From Antrihabitans spumae (GTDB lineage Bacteria; Actinomycetota; Actinomycetes; Mycobacteriales; Mycobacteriaceae), in the NCBI RefSeq assembly GCF_043944905.1, contig NZ_JBIMSN010000060.1, positions 115,483-179,482 of the forward strand: a stretch of DNA of 64,000 nt, read 5' to 3'. Shown piece by piece: positions 8,507 through 17,223 of this stretch; position 1 is the first letter of the stretch; each line of letters opens with the position of its first letter. The notes below the pieces were generated by a model, which had not been told where the DNA came from, did not search any database, and saw only the letters and a list, made by a program, of their open reading frames with translations. Made by a program: the position numbers and the translations under genes.

Positions 8507-9852
8507 TCGCCGATCACCGGCGGTGCGACCTTGTCGATCTTGCCGATCAACGCGTTTCCGTTGTGCACGTTGACCAGATAGCTCGGGGTCTTGTGTTCGT
8601 CGTCGTCATCGCCGCGGCCGCGAGCGCCCGGCGGGTGCATACCTCCCATACCCGGTGCGCCGTGTCGTCCCGGGGCAGGTGCGCCCGGTGCGCCGGCTGG
8701 GGTCGGTGCTGTCCCCGGAGCGCCCGTAGCGCCCGGTGCGGGCGACAGCGAGACAGGCAGAGGCCCAGCAAGATTGGGACTGCTGCCGGGTCCCGGATGG
8801 TTCGTGCTCGGGCCCGGTGAGCTCGGCCGAGAAGAATCCAGGGGAGTGCCGTTCGGATTCGGCCTGTCGAAGTCGGGTGTCGAGGTGGGTCGGGTGGACA
8901 GTGGATCGTCCACCGAGCTCGTAGGCTGGACCGACTGCTGGTCGTCGGCGCCGCCGCTGAGCGGGGTGTCCGCTGCGATCTGCGATTGGTCGGCCACCGC
9001 GTCGTTGGACGCCGGTGATCCTGCGGGATTCGTTGTGTCGCTGCGCCGTTCGGCGTCGTCCTGGTACGTGGCTGCGCCCGGTCCGCCCGGTCCGCCCGGT
9101 CCGCCCGGTCCGGCCGATCCAGGACCTCCGACCGACGGCGAGTTCGAGTCTCCCGATCGATCCTCGGCTTGCCAGTGTCCAACCGGGTTGTATGGCTGCG
9201 GAATCCTCGGAGTCTGGCCGTCTATCGAGACGACGCCCGGTTTGTAGTGCCTGATCAACGCCTGCTGGGCTTGGGCTTCCAACTCGTCGGCGACATGATG
9301 GGCCGCTTTCGCCGCTCCCGGGATCGGAATCAGGGCGGGGGAGGACGCCGCAGTCTCGACGGGTACGGGTGGAACAGCGGCGATGGTTCGTCGCACGAAG
9401 TTCTCGACCTCGTCGAGTCGATTGGCGATCATCTGAGTTGTCAACGGAAGTGCGCGGGCTTGACCGTGGTAATCGGAAATTCCCTGTGCCGCAGCGGCGG
9501 CGAAAGTTCCTTCCCAGCCGCGATACAGCGCGGAGCCGACCTTCGACTGGAATGCATCGAGCAGAGTCGACGCCTCGCTCGCGATCCCTCGCCAGGCGTC
9601 GGCGGCGCTGTTGATCGTCGCCGGCGCCATCTTCGTGACCTCCGCGACAATCTGCTCGTGCGACCACGTCTCGAAAGCTTCGTCCGCAGTAACGTGCGGA
9701 TTGTCGAAGCTGTTGCCGTACTGGCTGTTGAGGTCGTGCCACTCGCGTGAAAGCCCCGTCACCTCGCGCTGCCCAACAACGGGACCCTGCACGCTGCTCT
9801 GTGTGCTGTCGTCCGCGTCCACGAACAAGTCGAAGATGTCCTTCGGAGCCAT
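8503..9852 (-). CDS. PPE-like type VII secretion substrate with a long Pro/Gly-rich tail
   Basis: A 449-residue protein. Residues 1-170 are a helical WXG100/PPE-type domain with the W-x-G turn in YRGWEG and a following long helix (RLDEVENFVRRTI). Residues about 170-225 have VVSIDGQTPRIPQPYNPVGHW, and from 225 to about 415 the chain is low-complexity, with a collagen-like run (GPGGPGGPGG) and a Pro/Ser/Ala linker. The last 35 residues (PSYLVNVHNGNALIGKIDKVAPPVIG) look folded and are probably a conserved end. GGAGGG sits 6 bases before the ATG. It is coupled to espG. Predicted secreted or surface-exposed; function unknown. Confidence 0.75.
   Translation of the reverse strand: MAPKDIFDLFVDADDSTQSSVQGPVVGQREVTGLSREWHDLNSQYGNSFDNPHVTADEAFETWSHEQIVAEVTKMAPATINSAADAWRGIASEASTLLDAFQSKVGSALYRGWEGTFAAAAAQGISDYHGQARALPLTTQMIANRLDEVENFVRRTIAAVPPVPVETAASSPALIPIPGAAKAAHHVADELEAQAQQALIRHYKPGVVSIDGQTPRIPQPYNPVGHWQAEDRSGDSNSPSVGGPGSAGPGGPGGPGGPGAATYQDDAERRSDTTNPAGSPASNDAVADQSQIAADTPLSGGADDQQSVQPTSSVDDPLSTRPTSTPDFDRPNPNGTPLDSSRPSSPGPSTNHPGPGSSPNLAGPLPVSLSPAPGATGAPGTAPTPAGAPGAPAPGRHGAPGMGGMHPPGARGRGDDDDEHKTPSYLVNVHNGNALIGKIDKVAPPVIGE
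9076..9111. repeat. Four tandem copies of a 9-bp unit inside the PPE-like gene
   Basis: The unit GCCCGGTCC is repeated four times without change (9076-9084, 9085-9093, 9094-9102, 9103-9111). In the coding frame on the minus strand it gives repeated Gly-Pro-Gly. Unit number is likely to vary between strains by slippage. Confidence 0.9.
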
Positions 9853-9939
9853 CTGCGCACCCTCCGTATGTGTCGCTGCGTGGGGACGCCACCCCGAGAT
9901 GCAGGCCTGTATATCGGATTGGACGCACGCCGACCGTGA

Positions 9940-9994
9940 TCGGTTCCATTCGATCGAGATTCAGGTTCGGCCGACCACCGATGGAACCGATCGT
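9940..9994. promoter_or_regulatory. 12-bp perfect inverted repeat between the divergent type VII operons
   Basis: GATCGGTTCCAT (9940-9951) and ATGGAACCGATC (9983-9994) are exact inverse copies separated by 31 bases, with centres 43 bp apart, close to four helical turns. They lie in the 216-base region between the PPE-like/espG operon and the EspC-like operon. Probable paired binding site for a regulator controlling both operons; the regulator is not identifiable. Confidence 0.6.
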
Positions 9995-10068
9995 CCCGTA
10001 ACCGCGTCCAACACCACGACGGGCTAGAGCCGGCTCAGCCGGCGGGACGCTATCGAACGGGGGCAGTT

Positions 10069-10404
10069 GTGGCATCGCTGAATGCTGATCTGGATGTGCT
10101 GGCGCGGCTGGGTGGAGAACTGAACGATCTCGGCAGCAAGATGGTGGACTATCTGATCGGCGATACCGCGCAAGTTCCGAATCCGGACGGGATGTCTTCT
10201 ACCGTTGTGGCCGTTGATATTTCGCACAACCTCGTCGACCGGTCGCTGATCCCAGCCATCCAAGAGCGCTTGAGCGAAACCGGCGATGTCATGGTCGGCA
10301 TTGCTCGCGAGTACCGGGACCAGGACGAACGAAACGTCGGCGCGCTGGTCAACGCGTACAACACCGGGCTCGGGAGCTGGACTGTCGAGGAGCCGACGGT
10401 ATGA
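10069..10404 (+). CDS. EspC-like (DUF2580) type VII secretion-associated protein
   Basis: A 111-residue all-helical protein: LNADLDVLARLGGELNDLGSK, then VVAVDISHNLVDRSLIPAIQERL, and a C-terminal IAREYRDQDERNVGALVNAYN. The last helix carries a Y-x-x-x-[DE]-like pattern (YRDQD), resembling the YxxxD/E export signal of ESX substrates. GTG start with a G-rich upstream stretch. Its stop overlaps the ATG of the large downstream protein (ATGA), so they are co-translated and may be secreted as a heterodimer, as ESX substrates often are. Confidence 0.65.
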   Translation: MASLNADLDVLARLGGELNDLGSKMVDYLIGDTAQVPNPDGMSSTVVAVDISHNLVDRSLIPAIQERLSETGDVMVGIAREYRDQDERNVGALVNAYNTGLGSWTVEEPTV

Positions 10405-12716
10405 CGTTGAATCGCAATCAGATCGATTCGTGGGACCCACAACAGCTCGTTCGACTCGGCGAAGCGTGGCTCACCGTCGGGCGTGGAATCGAAGAGAAAT
10501 TCGAGCAGTACGTTGCCGCTGTCGGGAAGGTCAACGACGACAAGCACTGGGAAGGCCAGACGGCCGAAGCTGCTCAGCGTTGGGCCGATCGAGACAGACT
10601 GACGGCATATTCGCTCGTCGACAAGCTCGAGCAGCTGGCTGAGCGCGCCAAGCTTGGCTGCGGGGAGGTCGACGCGCCGCTGCAGCATGTTCGCCATGCG
10701 ATCGACTTTGCCGAGAATCAGGCGTACATCGTGACCGACGACCTGATCGTCGTAGACACGGTCGGCAAGCCGAGTGCCGAGCGAGTGAAGCAGCGCTCCG
10801 AGCTACAGGCGGTGATCACCGACAACGCCCTGCTTGCCGAGGAGGCCGACGCGCGGGTCGATGCCGATCTCGGCAACGCCCGCGGCGACCTCCGTGCTGC
10901 GTTCACGAGTAGCGGAGCGCTCGGACGTGACCAAGGAAAATCCGATGGCGAGCAGATCGCGACGAATCCCTCGTCCATGACACTCGAGCAGCAGCAACGC
11001 CTGATCGAATCGGCGCGGCTCACTCCCGAGCAGATCGGGTCGCTGCAGGCCGGCAACACGGCGACGGTACCGGCTTCGCAAATGGAATACCTGAATCAGG
11101 TCGGCCGCGCACTCGACGGCAAAACGCCACGTGAAGTCGAAGCAATCATGAACAGACTTCCACCGGAATCGCGGCAAGCACTGGCGAATTCGTTCCAGAT
11201 TCTGTCGAACGAGAAAATCAAGACCTCGGTCGCCGGTGATCCAGCGGTGCCTGCCAAAGGTGGACCGCATTTGCTTCCGAACAAAATTCGCGAATCGCTG
11301 ACTCGCGACGATCTTGTGACGCGCAGGTTCGGAAGCGATCCGGCGGCAGTCAAGCCGATCATCGCGTTCAACGGTGTCGACGACAATCAGGCAATCGCGC
11401 GGATTTCCGGCGCTGCAGATGTCGACTACAAGGTGGGGAGTGCGCTCGACAAGGGTCTGCTCGAGGTGGGCCGTCAGTATCTCGATGCGCAAGTCGGTCA
11501 CGAAAAGAGTGGAAGAGCGGACAACGAGGACATCTTTATCGACGGCCATCCTGCGATCCAAGGTGAGTACCGACCGCGGGAAGCGGATTACAACAGCATG
11601 GTGTCCGAAATATTTGCGGCAACAGGCAACGACAAGGTCGCTGTACTGGATGCCATCTCCAATTCCGAGCACGGTAAGGACTTCCTCGACGACGTTCTCA
11701 CCAGGCAGTGGACCGACGACGGTACCGGTGCATCTGCACTGTTCCGCTTCGGTGAGAACGACGCGACGATCGAGAACGGTTGGTCGTCGAGTGACGTGGC
11801 AATCGCGACGCGGACAGGCGACATCATGGAGACCGTTGCGCAGCACATGAGCACCGACGAAGCCCGCGAAAGCTTGCTGAATATCGAAGGCACCGATGGA
11901 CTTTCGGTCGGGCAGGTGAATCCGGAATTGCTGGAGACAGTCGCGCACAGCCTTACTCCGTATATGGCGGACTTCGGTGGTGCGGATCAGCCTACGAAGC
12001 CGGGATTCGACACAGCCGAATGGTTGACCGACGACAAGAACCATTTCCGAGGTGGGTCCAATGTGTTCGCCGTGCTGAATAGCGGCGAGGAGGCAGGGAG
12101 TGTCTTCACACAGGCAGCGATCGAGGAGCAGATGGCCGCCGAGGCTCGCTTTGCGCTCGACCCGAACGACCCATCGGCAGGTGGGCATCTGTCTGTCGCA
12201 GGACGACTCCTTGGTGAGATGGACAAAGGAATCATGCTGTCGGTACAAGATCAGTTCGATGACACAGCCGATCAGGCACAGGCTGCCTACGACCGGAAGT
12301 CGTCCGCATACGACGCAGTGCTGAGTGCGGTGTCCTTAGGAATCGACAAGAGTCCGCATGGCGCCGTGATCAACGCGATGGTCGATGCAGGCGGTGATTC
12401 GCTGAAGGAATCCATGATCGGCGAGGAACCCGACGGGCCCGAAGAATCCGCCTTGGGCGGTGTCAACTTCGATCGACATCACCACGCCATCTTGTGCGCG
12501 GTTCCAGATCTGCCGGACGAGTTCAGGCGCGACTTCCCCTGGGCCTTCTCTGGGGAGCAGCTCAGGTCGTGGGACGAAGTAGCCGGGTTGACCAAGAATA
12601 ATCAGCAGAGGCTGAAGGACTTCACGGCAATGTTCTCCAGGCTGTCCGATCCCGCGTATGGCTTCAATTCCATCATCCGCGATTCATACGTTGATGTCGT
12701 GAGTAACGATGGCTGA
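10401..12716 (+). CDS. Large WXG100-like protein with TPR repeat region, probable type VII substrate
   Basis: A 771-residue acidic protein without signal peptide or membrane segment. Residues 1-100 are a WXG100-like helical hairpin (ID...WDPQQLVRLGEAWLTVG, turn at KHWEGQTAEAAQRW). Residues about 180-290 (NPSSMTLEQQQRLIESARLTPEQIGSLQ, then YLNQVGRALDGKTPREVEAIMNRL) match the TPR-repeat region seen in large mycobacterial ESX-associated proteins. The remaining 480 residues are helical and unassigned. It overlaps the EspC-like gene by 4 bases and the lipoprotein gene by 8. Its role is unknown; effector or structural substrate are both possible. Confidence 0.7.
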   Translation: MTLNRNQIDSWDPQQLVRLGEAWLTVGRGIEEKFEQYVAAVGKVNDDKHWEGQTAEAAQRWADRDRLTAYSLVDKLEQLAERAKLGCGEVDAPLQHVRHAIDFAENQAYIVTDDLIVVDTVGKPSAERVKQRSELQAVITDNALLAEEADARVDADLGNARGDLRAAFTSSGALGRDQGKSDGEQIATNPSSMTLEQQQRLIESARLTPEQIGSLQAGNTATVPASQMEYLNQVGRALDGKTPREVEAIMNRLPPESRQALANSFQILSNEKIKTSVAGDPAVPAKGGPHLLPNKIRESLTRDDLVTRRFGSDPAAVKPIIAFNGVDDNQAIARISGAADVDYKVGSALDKGLLEVGRQYLDAQVGHEKSGRADNEDIFIDGHPAIQGEYRPREADYNSMVSEIFAATGNDKVAVLDAISNSEHGKDFLDDVLTRQWTDDGTGASALFRFGENDATIENGWSSSDVAIATRTGDIMETVAQHMSTDEARESLLNIEGTDGLSVGQVNPELLETVAHSLTPYMADFGGADQPTKPGFDTAEWLTDDKNHFRGGSNVFAVLNSGEEAGSVFTQAAIEEQMAAEARFALDPNDPSAGGHLSVAGRLLGEMDKGIMLSVQDQFDDTADQAQAAYDRKSSAYDAVLSAVSLGIDKSPHGAVINAMVDAGGDSLKESMIGEEPDGPEESALGGVNFDRHHHAILCAVPDLPDEFRRDFPWAFSGEQLRSWDEVAGLTKNNQQRLKDFTAMFSRLSDPAYGFNSIIRDSYVDVVSNDG

Positions 12717-13479
12717 CAGTCGAATTCGTGTTGCCGGAGTACTGATGACCGTCACATTGATCGCCACCGGCTGTGGTTGGTTCGGTACAGACAAGGCCTT
12801 GCATCGCGTAGGACCGCAGCCGCGATACAGCGAGATCTGGTCGGCCGACCCCAGCATCGACTTGTTCGATCGGGGCGCCGAGTTGGTTCGTGCTGCCGTC
12901 GAAGCCGCGACCTACACTCGCTTCGCGGGCCTCCGTCAAACGTTTCCGGGGTTCGAGGACGCGATTGACACCGAGCGTCAGCGTCGTCGAGGGTCGTATG
13001 TCGACCTCATTTCTCCTCGTGGTCGGGCCTCGTTGGGTCTGCCGCGGACCGACTTCAACCACATCACTGAACTGTCGGTGTCGGATTCCTATCTCTCAGC
13101 AATCGTGTGTAACTACGTCATATTCGACAGCCCGCAGCCGGACTACGACCCTGGTCCCGGCGTTGTCGCGATTAAAGTTCGGCTATCGAATCCGTCGAAA
13201 GACCCTGGGCAACCGGGTACGCCTGATCGTCGTCGGGAGGTTGCAGATTCGCCAGGGGGCTACGTGCCGGATTGGAATGTCTTCGGCCCGTGGCGCGTCG
13301 AAGAACTCGATCTCGAATACGAGCGCCTCCCAGACGGCTGTGCCAGCTGGTTTCAAGCGCGTTACCCAATGTCCGTCAGGCGAGGCGAGAATGACATGTC
13401 TGCACCACTGGGCACTATCGCACCCACAATGCCGGTTGGTATTCACTATCCCGAGTGGATCGGCCCAAGCGAAGGCTGA
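12709..13479 (+). CDS. Lipoprotein encoded with the large type VII protein
   Basis: A 256-residue lipoprotein. The signal peptide has a charged start, a hydrophobic core (VAGVLMTVTLIATG) and lipidation Cys22 in ATGC. The mature part contains NHITELSVSDSYLSAIVCNYV and WNVFGPWRVEELDLEYERLPDG, with two further Cys. No family is recognised. It overlaps the end of the TPR-region gene by 8 bases, so production is coupled; such pairing would fit an immunity, anchoring or accessory role for the large protein, but nothing in the sequence decides between them. Confidence 0.7.
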   Translation: MADSRIRVAGVLMTVTLIATGCGWFGTDKALHRVGPQPRYSEIWSADPSIDLFDRGAELVRAAVEAATYTRFAGLRQTFPGFEDAIDTERQRRRGSYVDLISPRGRASLGLPRTDFNHITELSVSDSYLSAIVCNYVIFDSPQPDYDPGPGVVAIKVRLSNPSKDPGQPGTPDRRREVADSPGGYVPDWNVFGPWRVEELDLEYERLPDGCASWFQARYPMSVRRGENDMSAPLGTIAPTMPVGIHYPEWIGPSEG

Positions 13480-13618
13480 TGGTGACCGGTTCGGAACGGA
13501 AGTCTGCATAGGCGACGAAAGGTCTTTGTCCTGCAACGATTGTCGAATATGTGAAACACGTTCCCTTTACCTTGTTAGGGTCGGGCGACTACCCCCTCTC
13601 CGAAGGGATCGATCACTG

Positions 13619-14179
13619 ATGCTTCGAACCACACCGGCACGATGGGCTGTAGCTCTCGCCACAGTCGGCGCGTCTGCAATGTTCTTCCCCGGCGTCGCGT
13701 CTGCCGCGCCACCCGGATTGGAAGCCAACGCGGTCGACAACGGTGGCTGCAAGGTGACGTTCTCGATCGACAACCGCACGAACCGTTCGTACACGATGGA
13801 CTACTGGATCGACGACGAGCCGCTCACCGGTCCGGATTACGGCAGCGGCCCGACCGGCAGGCGACCACCGCTCTCCGCAGGCGTTGCCGACGGCACGCCG
13901 CCCACGCCGTATCGACGCGACATCGAGCCGCCGTTCCATACGGAGAAGCAGGTCGACCTCAAGGCCGTCGAAAATCTCCCGAACCCCGCTGCAGCTACAC
14001 ACGTCGTGCACTACCGGGTGATCCTGGGACCGGAAAGCGACGACTTCGTCCCCGAGAAGACAACGACAGCCACCGGTTGCGCGGCGGCACCGCCCGATAC
14101 CGGCTCAGGGTCAGGATCGGCCGGATCCTCGATGACACCTGCCGGGCTGCTGTCGCGAATCGGTGAGCTGTTCTCCTGA
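13619..14179 (+). CDS. Small secreted protein of unknown function
   Basis: A 186-residue protein with a clear Sec signal peptide (RTTPARWAVALATVGASAMFF, cleavage probably after ASA near residue 33). The mature part starts with NGGCKVTFSIDNRTNRSYTMDYWID, a beta-rich sequence with two Cys (NGGC and TGC) that could form one disulfide, and ends in a Gly/Ser/Pro-rich tail. The start is ATG 13619 with AAGGGA about 10 bases upstream; a longer frame upstream runs antisense-like through the lipoprotein gene and was rejected. No family recognised. Confidence 0.7.
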   Translation: MLRTTPARWAVALATVGASAMFFPGVASAAPPGLEANAVDNGGCKVTFSIDNRTNRSYTMDYWIDDEPLTGPDYGSGPTGRRPPLSAGVADGTPPTPYRRDIEPPFHTEKQVDLKAVENLPNPAAATHVVHYRVILGPESDDFVPEKTTTATGCAAAPPDTGSGSGSAGSSMTPAGLLSRIGELFS

Positions 14180-14199
14180 CTTCTGCGCGGACCCTCGAC

Positions 14200-14643
14200 T
14201 TACAACGCTTCGAGCGACTCGAGCGTCCGTGTCATTTGCTCGACCGTCTTGTCGGCTAGACCCGGAAACCCAAGTCCCACAACCGGATCGGCCAGTTTGG
14301 CGACGCCGTTGAACTCGATGTGCGCCTGATAGGTCAGCTCTGTCGAATTGTCGTCCACTGCGACGAACGAGAGATCGTCGACGCTGCTCGCCGTCTTGTT
14401 GCGGCCTTCGAACACAAGATGGTTCGGTTCGTCGCGGGTCAGCCGATAGGTCAGTTCGGTCTCCATACCGAAGAAGCTCGACACGTTCCGCCATTCTGTA
14501 CCGACCGCAACCGGACCGTCGGAAATCTGTTCGCACTGCTTCGAGCCTGGATCCCATTCGGTCGCGTTCGCGAAGTCCCGCAAGTACGCGACCACGGTCT
14601 TCAGCGGTCTACCGACTACGAAGGTGCGTTGCGCTTCGACCAT
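14200..14643 (-). CDS. SRPBCC family protein (polyketide cyclase/dehydrase-like)
   Basis: A 147-residue START-fold protein: FVVGRPLKTVVAYLRDFANATEWDPGS is the classic N-terminal segment, followed by GTEWRNVSSFFGMETELTYRL, ELTYQAHIEFNGVAKLADPVV and a C-terminal helix. It is likely to bind a hydrophobic ligand in the cytosol; substrate unknown. ATG 14641-14643 is preceded by GAAGGAGAG, a near-perfect ribosome site, which rules out the longer Ser/Arg-rich frame that runs back into sigA. About 200 bases to the sigA stop contain nothing recognisable. Confidence 0.82.
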   Translation of the reverse strand: MVEAQRTFVVGRPLKTVVAYLRDFANATEWDPGSKQCEQISDGPVAVGTEWRNVSSFFGMETELTYRLTRDEPNHLVFEGRNKTASSVDDLSFVAVDDNSTELTYQAHIEFNGVAKLADPVVGLGFPGLADKTVEQMTRTLESLEAL

Positions 14644-14851
14644 CGACTCTCCTTCGTCAGTGGGCGCTTCGCGTAGCAACCCTCCGTGGGAATTGCCGGA
14701 TCGGGCGCTCGTCAAACCTGATGCGCTGGGCGTCGTCCGGCACAGTCTCGGCCGAGATGCACGAATGCCGCCGCTGTCGAACCTCATCTCGCGTGACATT
14801 CGGTCAACGCGCAGATCAGGCTCCGACAACGACGGCATCGAAGCGACTCGC

Positions 14852-16207
14852 TCAGTCCAGGTAGTCGCGCAGAACCTGAGAACGCGACGGGTGGCGCAGC
14901 TTGGACATCGTCTTCGACTCGATCTGACGGATACGTTCGCGAGTGACGCCGTACACCTGACCGATCTCGTCGAGCGTCCGCGGTTGGCCGTCGGTGAGGC
15001 CGAAACGCAGACGGACCACGCCGGCTTCACGCTCGGACAGCGTCTCCAGCACGGACTGCAGCTGATCCTGCAGCAACGTGAACGACACGGCGTCGACCGC
15101 GACAACGGCTTCGGAGTCTTCGATGAAGTCGCCGAGTTGACTGTCGCCCTCGTCGCCGATGGTCTGATCGAGCGAGATCGGCTCACGCGCGTACTGCTGG
15201 ATCTCCAGCACCTTCTCGGGCGTGATGTCCATTTCTTTGGCGAGTTCTTCAGGAGTCGGCTCGCGGCCCAAGTCCTGGAGAAGTTCGCGCTGGATCCGAC
15301 CGAGCTTGTTGATGACCTCGACCATGTGCACGGGAATACGGATCGTGCGGGCCTGATCCGCCATGGCGCGGGTGATGGCCTGACGAATCCACCACGTCGC
15401 GTAGGTCGAGAACTTGTAGCCCTTGGTGTAGTCGAACTTCTCGACCGCACGAATCAGACCGAGGTTGCCTTCCTGAATGAGGTCGAGGAAGGCCATGCCG
15501 CGGCCGGTGTAGCGCTTTGCCAAAGAAACGACGAGGCGAAGGTTGGCTTCGAGCAGGTGATTCTTGGCGCGATTGCCGTCGCGGGTGATCCAGTTGAAGT
15601 CGCGGCGCTGTGCAACCGGAAGCTTCTCTCCCTTCTCGGCCAGTTCGCGCATTTTTTCGGTGGCGTAGAGCCCCGCCTCGATGCGCTTGGCGAGTTCGAC
15701 TTCCTCTTCCGCGTTGAGGAGGGCGACCTTGCCGATCTGCTTGAGGTACGCGCGGACCGAGTCGGCCGAGGCAGTGAGTTCGGCGTCCTTGCGGGCCTGA
15801 CGCAGTGCTTCGGACTCTTCTTCGTCCCAGACGAAGTCGCCGGAGGCTTTGTCAGTCGACGTCGGTTCGTCGACCGCGCCGTCTTCTTCGACCTCGGCGC
15901 CGACGGCAACGACCTCGACCACGTCGGATTCGACCGCCGCCAGATCACCTTCGGGAACGTCGAGATCTGCGATGTCGGTAACTTCGACCTCGGCCGGATC
16001 GGCGTCGGGGCCGTCACCGGCCGCAGCGGTCGCCTTCTTGGCGGGTGCCTTCTTCGCGGCGACTTTCTTGGCCGGTGCCTTTTTCGCAGGTGCCTTCTTT
16101 GCTGCGACCTTCTTAGCGGGCGCCCGTCCGGTCGGTGAAGGTGTTCCGTTCGCCGGATCGTCGGGGGTCGATGGATCGGCGGTCTGACGGGTATTCGTGG
16201 CTACCAC
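14852..16207 (-). CDS. sigA: Primary RNA polymerase sigma factor SigA (RpoD/HrdB)
   Basis: A 451-residue housekeeping sigma factor. Residues about 30-65 form a Lys/Ala repeat (AKKAPAKK units) and 65-125 are acidic, the usual variable region 1.1 of actinobacteria. From about 145 come regions 1.2-4.2: DSVRAYLKQIGKVALL, NLRLVVSLAKRYTGRGM (2.1), KGYKFSTYATWWIRQAI (2.3-2.4, -10 recognition), then LDEIGQVYGVTRERIRQIE (4.2, -35 recognition) and the end SQVLRDYLD. It directs RNA polymerase to most vegetative promoters. Chosen start GTG 16207. Neighbour ppgK is in the same place in M. tuberculosis. Confidence 0.97.
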   Translation of the reverse strand: MVATNTRQTADPSTPDDPANGTPSPTGRAPAKKVAAKKAPAKKAPAKKVAAKKAPAKKATAAAGDGPDADPAEVEVTDIADLDVPEGDLAAVESDVVEVVAVGAEVEEDGAVDEPTSTDKASGDFVWDEEESEALRQARKDAELTASADSVRAYLKQIGKVALLNAEEEVELAKRIEAGLYATEKMRELAEKGEKLPVAQRRDFNWITRDGNRAKNHLLEANLRLVVSLAKRYTGRGMAFLDLIQEGNLGLIRAVEKFDYTKGYKFSTYATWWIRQAITRAMADQARTIRIPVHMVEVINKLGRIQRELLQDLGREPTPEELAKEMDITPEKVLEIQQYAREPISLDQTIGDEGDSQLGDFIEDSEAVVAVDAVSFTLLQDQLQSVLETLSEREAGVVRLRFGLTDGQPRTLDEIGQVYGVTRERIRQIESKTMSKLRHPSRSQVLRDYLD

Positions 16208-16330
16208 GTACGCCCTTTCGTGACGGTTTCGTGCGGCGTCACGCCAGAGGGTTTTTCCGGCGGAGAGGTCTGTCGGGTTTCACCGGCTAGGCGCCGGGCA
16301 CCCACCATTGTAACGACCAACTTCTCAACG

Positions 16331-17092
16331 CTACGGCGTGATGCCGATCTGCGCTGCCATTGCGGCGCCGACGATCCCGGCCGTGTTCTCCAAAGTCGCT
16401 GGAACGACGGGAGTTCTGTTGGTAAGCAACGGAATCCACGTTTCGGAGTCGCGGCTGATCCCGCCGCCCGCAATGAAGAGGTCCGGCCACAACAAAGCTT
16501 CGTAGCGTGAGAGCACCAAACTGACCTCTTCGGCCCACTGTTCGAACGACAGGTTCTTCTTGGTCTTGATCGACGCTGCTGCCCGGTGCTCGGCTTCCAT
16601 CCCGTCGACCTCCATGTGGCCGAATTCGGTGTTCGGAACAAGTACGCCGCGATTGAGCAGCGCGGAGCCGATACCGGTGCCGAAGGTCGCGAGAATGACG
16701 ACCCCTTCGACCTCTTTGCCTGCTCCGTACTTGTCTTCGGCGAGGCCTGCTGCGTCGGCGTCGTTCAGTACGGCGACTGCTCTGCCGCCGAGCGCTTCGG
16801 ATATGAGCGCTCGTGCGTCGGTTCCTATCCACGCCTTGTCGACGTTCGCCGCGGTGCGCGCGACACCGCCGGTGACGACACACGGCAGGGTGACCCCCAC
16901 CGGGCCGTCCCAGTCGGCCTGATCGACGATTTTCGCGATGGTCGCGACGACGGCCTCCGGTGTAGCGGGATGTGGTGTCTCGATCTTGAGGCGATAGTGG
17001 GTCATTTCGCCGGTGGACAGGTCGACAATCCCGCCCTTGACTCCGCTTCCACCGACATCGATACCGAAACTGAGATCAGCTTGGGTGGCCAT
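16331..17092 (-). CDS. ppgK: Polyphosphate glucokinase PpgK
   Basis: A 253-residue cytosolic ROK-family kinase that phosphorylates glucose with polyphosphate (or ATP). The phosphate loop FGIDVGGSGVKGGIVD is at residues 8-24; VTLPCVVTGG and NDADAAGLAE (catalytic Asp) follow; ILATFGTGIGSAL is the second phosphate-binding motif and EFGHMEVDG the sugar-binding one. The start is ATG 17092 (MATQADLS), with AGGAG 10 bases upstream; the longer frame overlaps suhB and is not protein-like. It lies between sigA and the divergent suhB, as in M. tuberculosis. Confidence 0.93.
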   Translation of the reverse strand: MATQADLSFGIDVGGSGVKGGIVDLSTGEMTHYRLKIETPHPATPEAVVATIAKIVDQADWDGPVGVTLPCVVTGGVARTAANVDKAWIGTDARALISEALGGRAVAVLNDADAAGLAEDKYGAGKEVEGVVILATFGTGIGSALLNRGVLVPNTEFGHMEVDGMEAEHRAAASIKTKKNLSFEQWAEEVSLVLSRYEALLWPDLFIAGGGISRDSETWIPLLTNRTPVVPATLENTAGIVGAAMAAQIGITP

Positions 17093-17223
17093 TTGTTTCG
17101 CACTCCTGGTGACAGCGGGAACAGGTCGGCGATCGAGAGCTGTGGCCCACATCTCAGTCGGTCCAGACCCGGTCGCGGCCAACATTAATGCGCATGGGGG
17201 TGGTTCTGTGCTGCGATTGAGAA

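Noticed and set aside
10803..12248. 481-codon minus-strand frame inside the large type VII protein gene
   Set aside because: Opposite-strand shadow of a coupled operon gene; composition is Arg/His/Asp-rich with no start signal.
14624..16138. 504-codon open frame antisense to sigA
   Set aside because: It is the mirror of a strongly conserved gene in GC-rich DNA, has no ribosome site and no domain; antisense frames of this kind arise from third-position GC bias.
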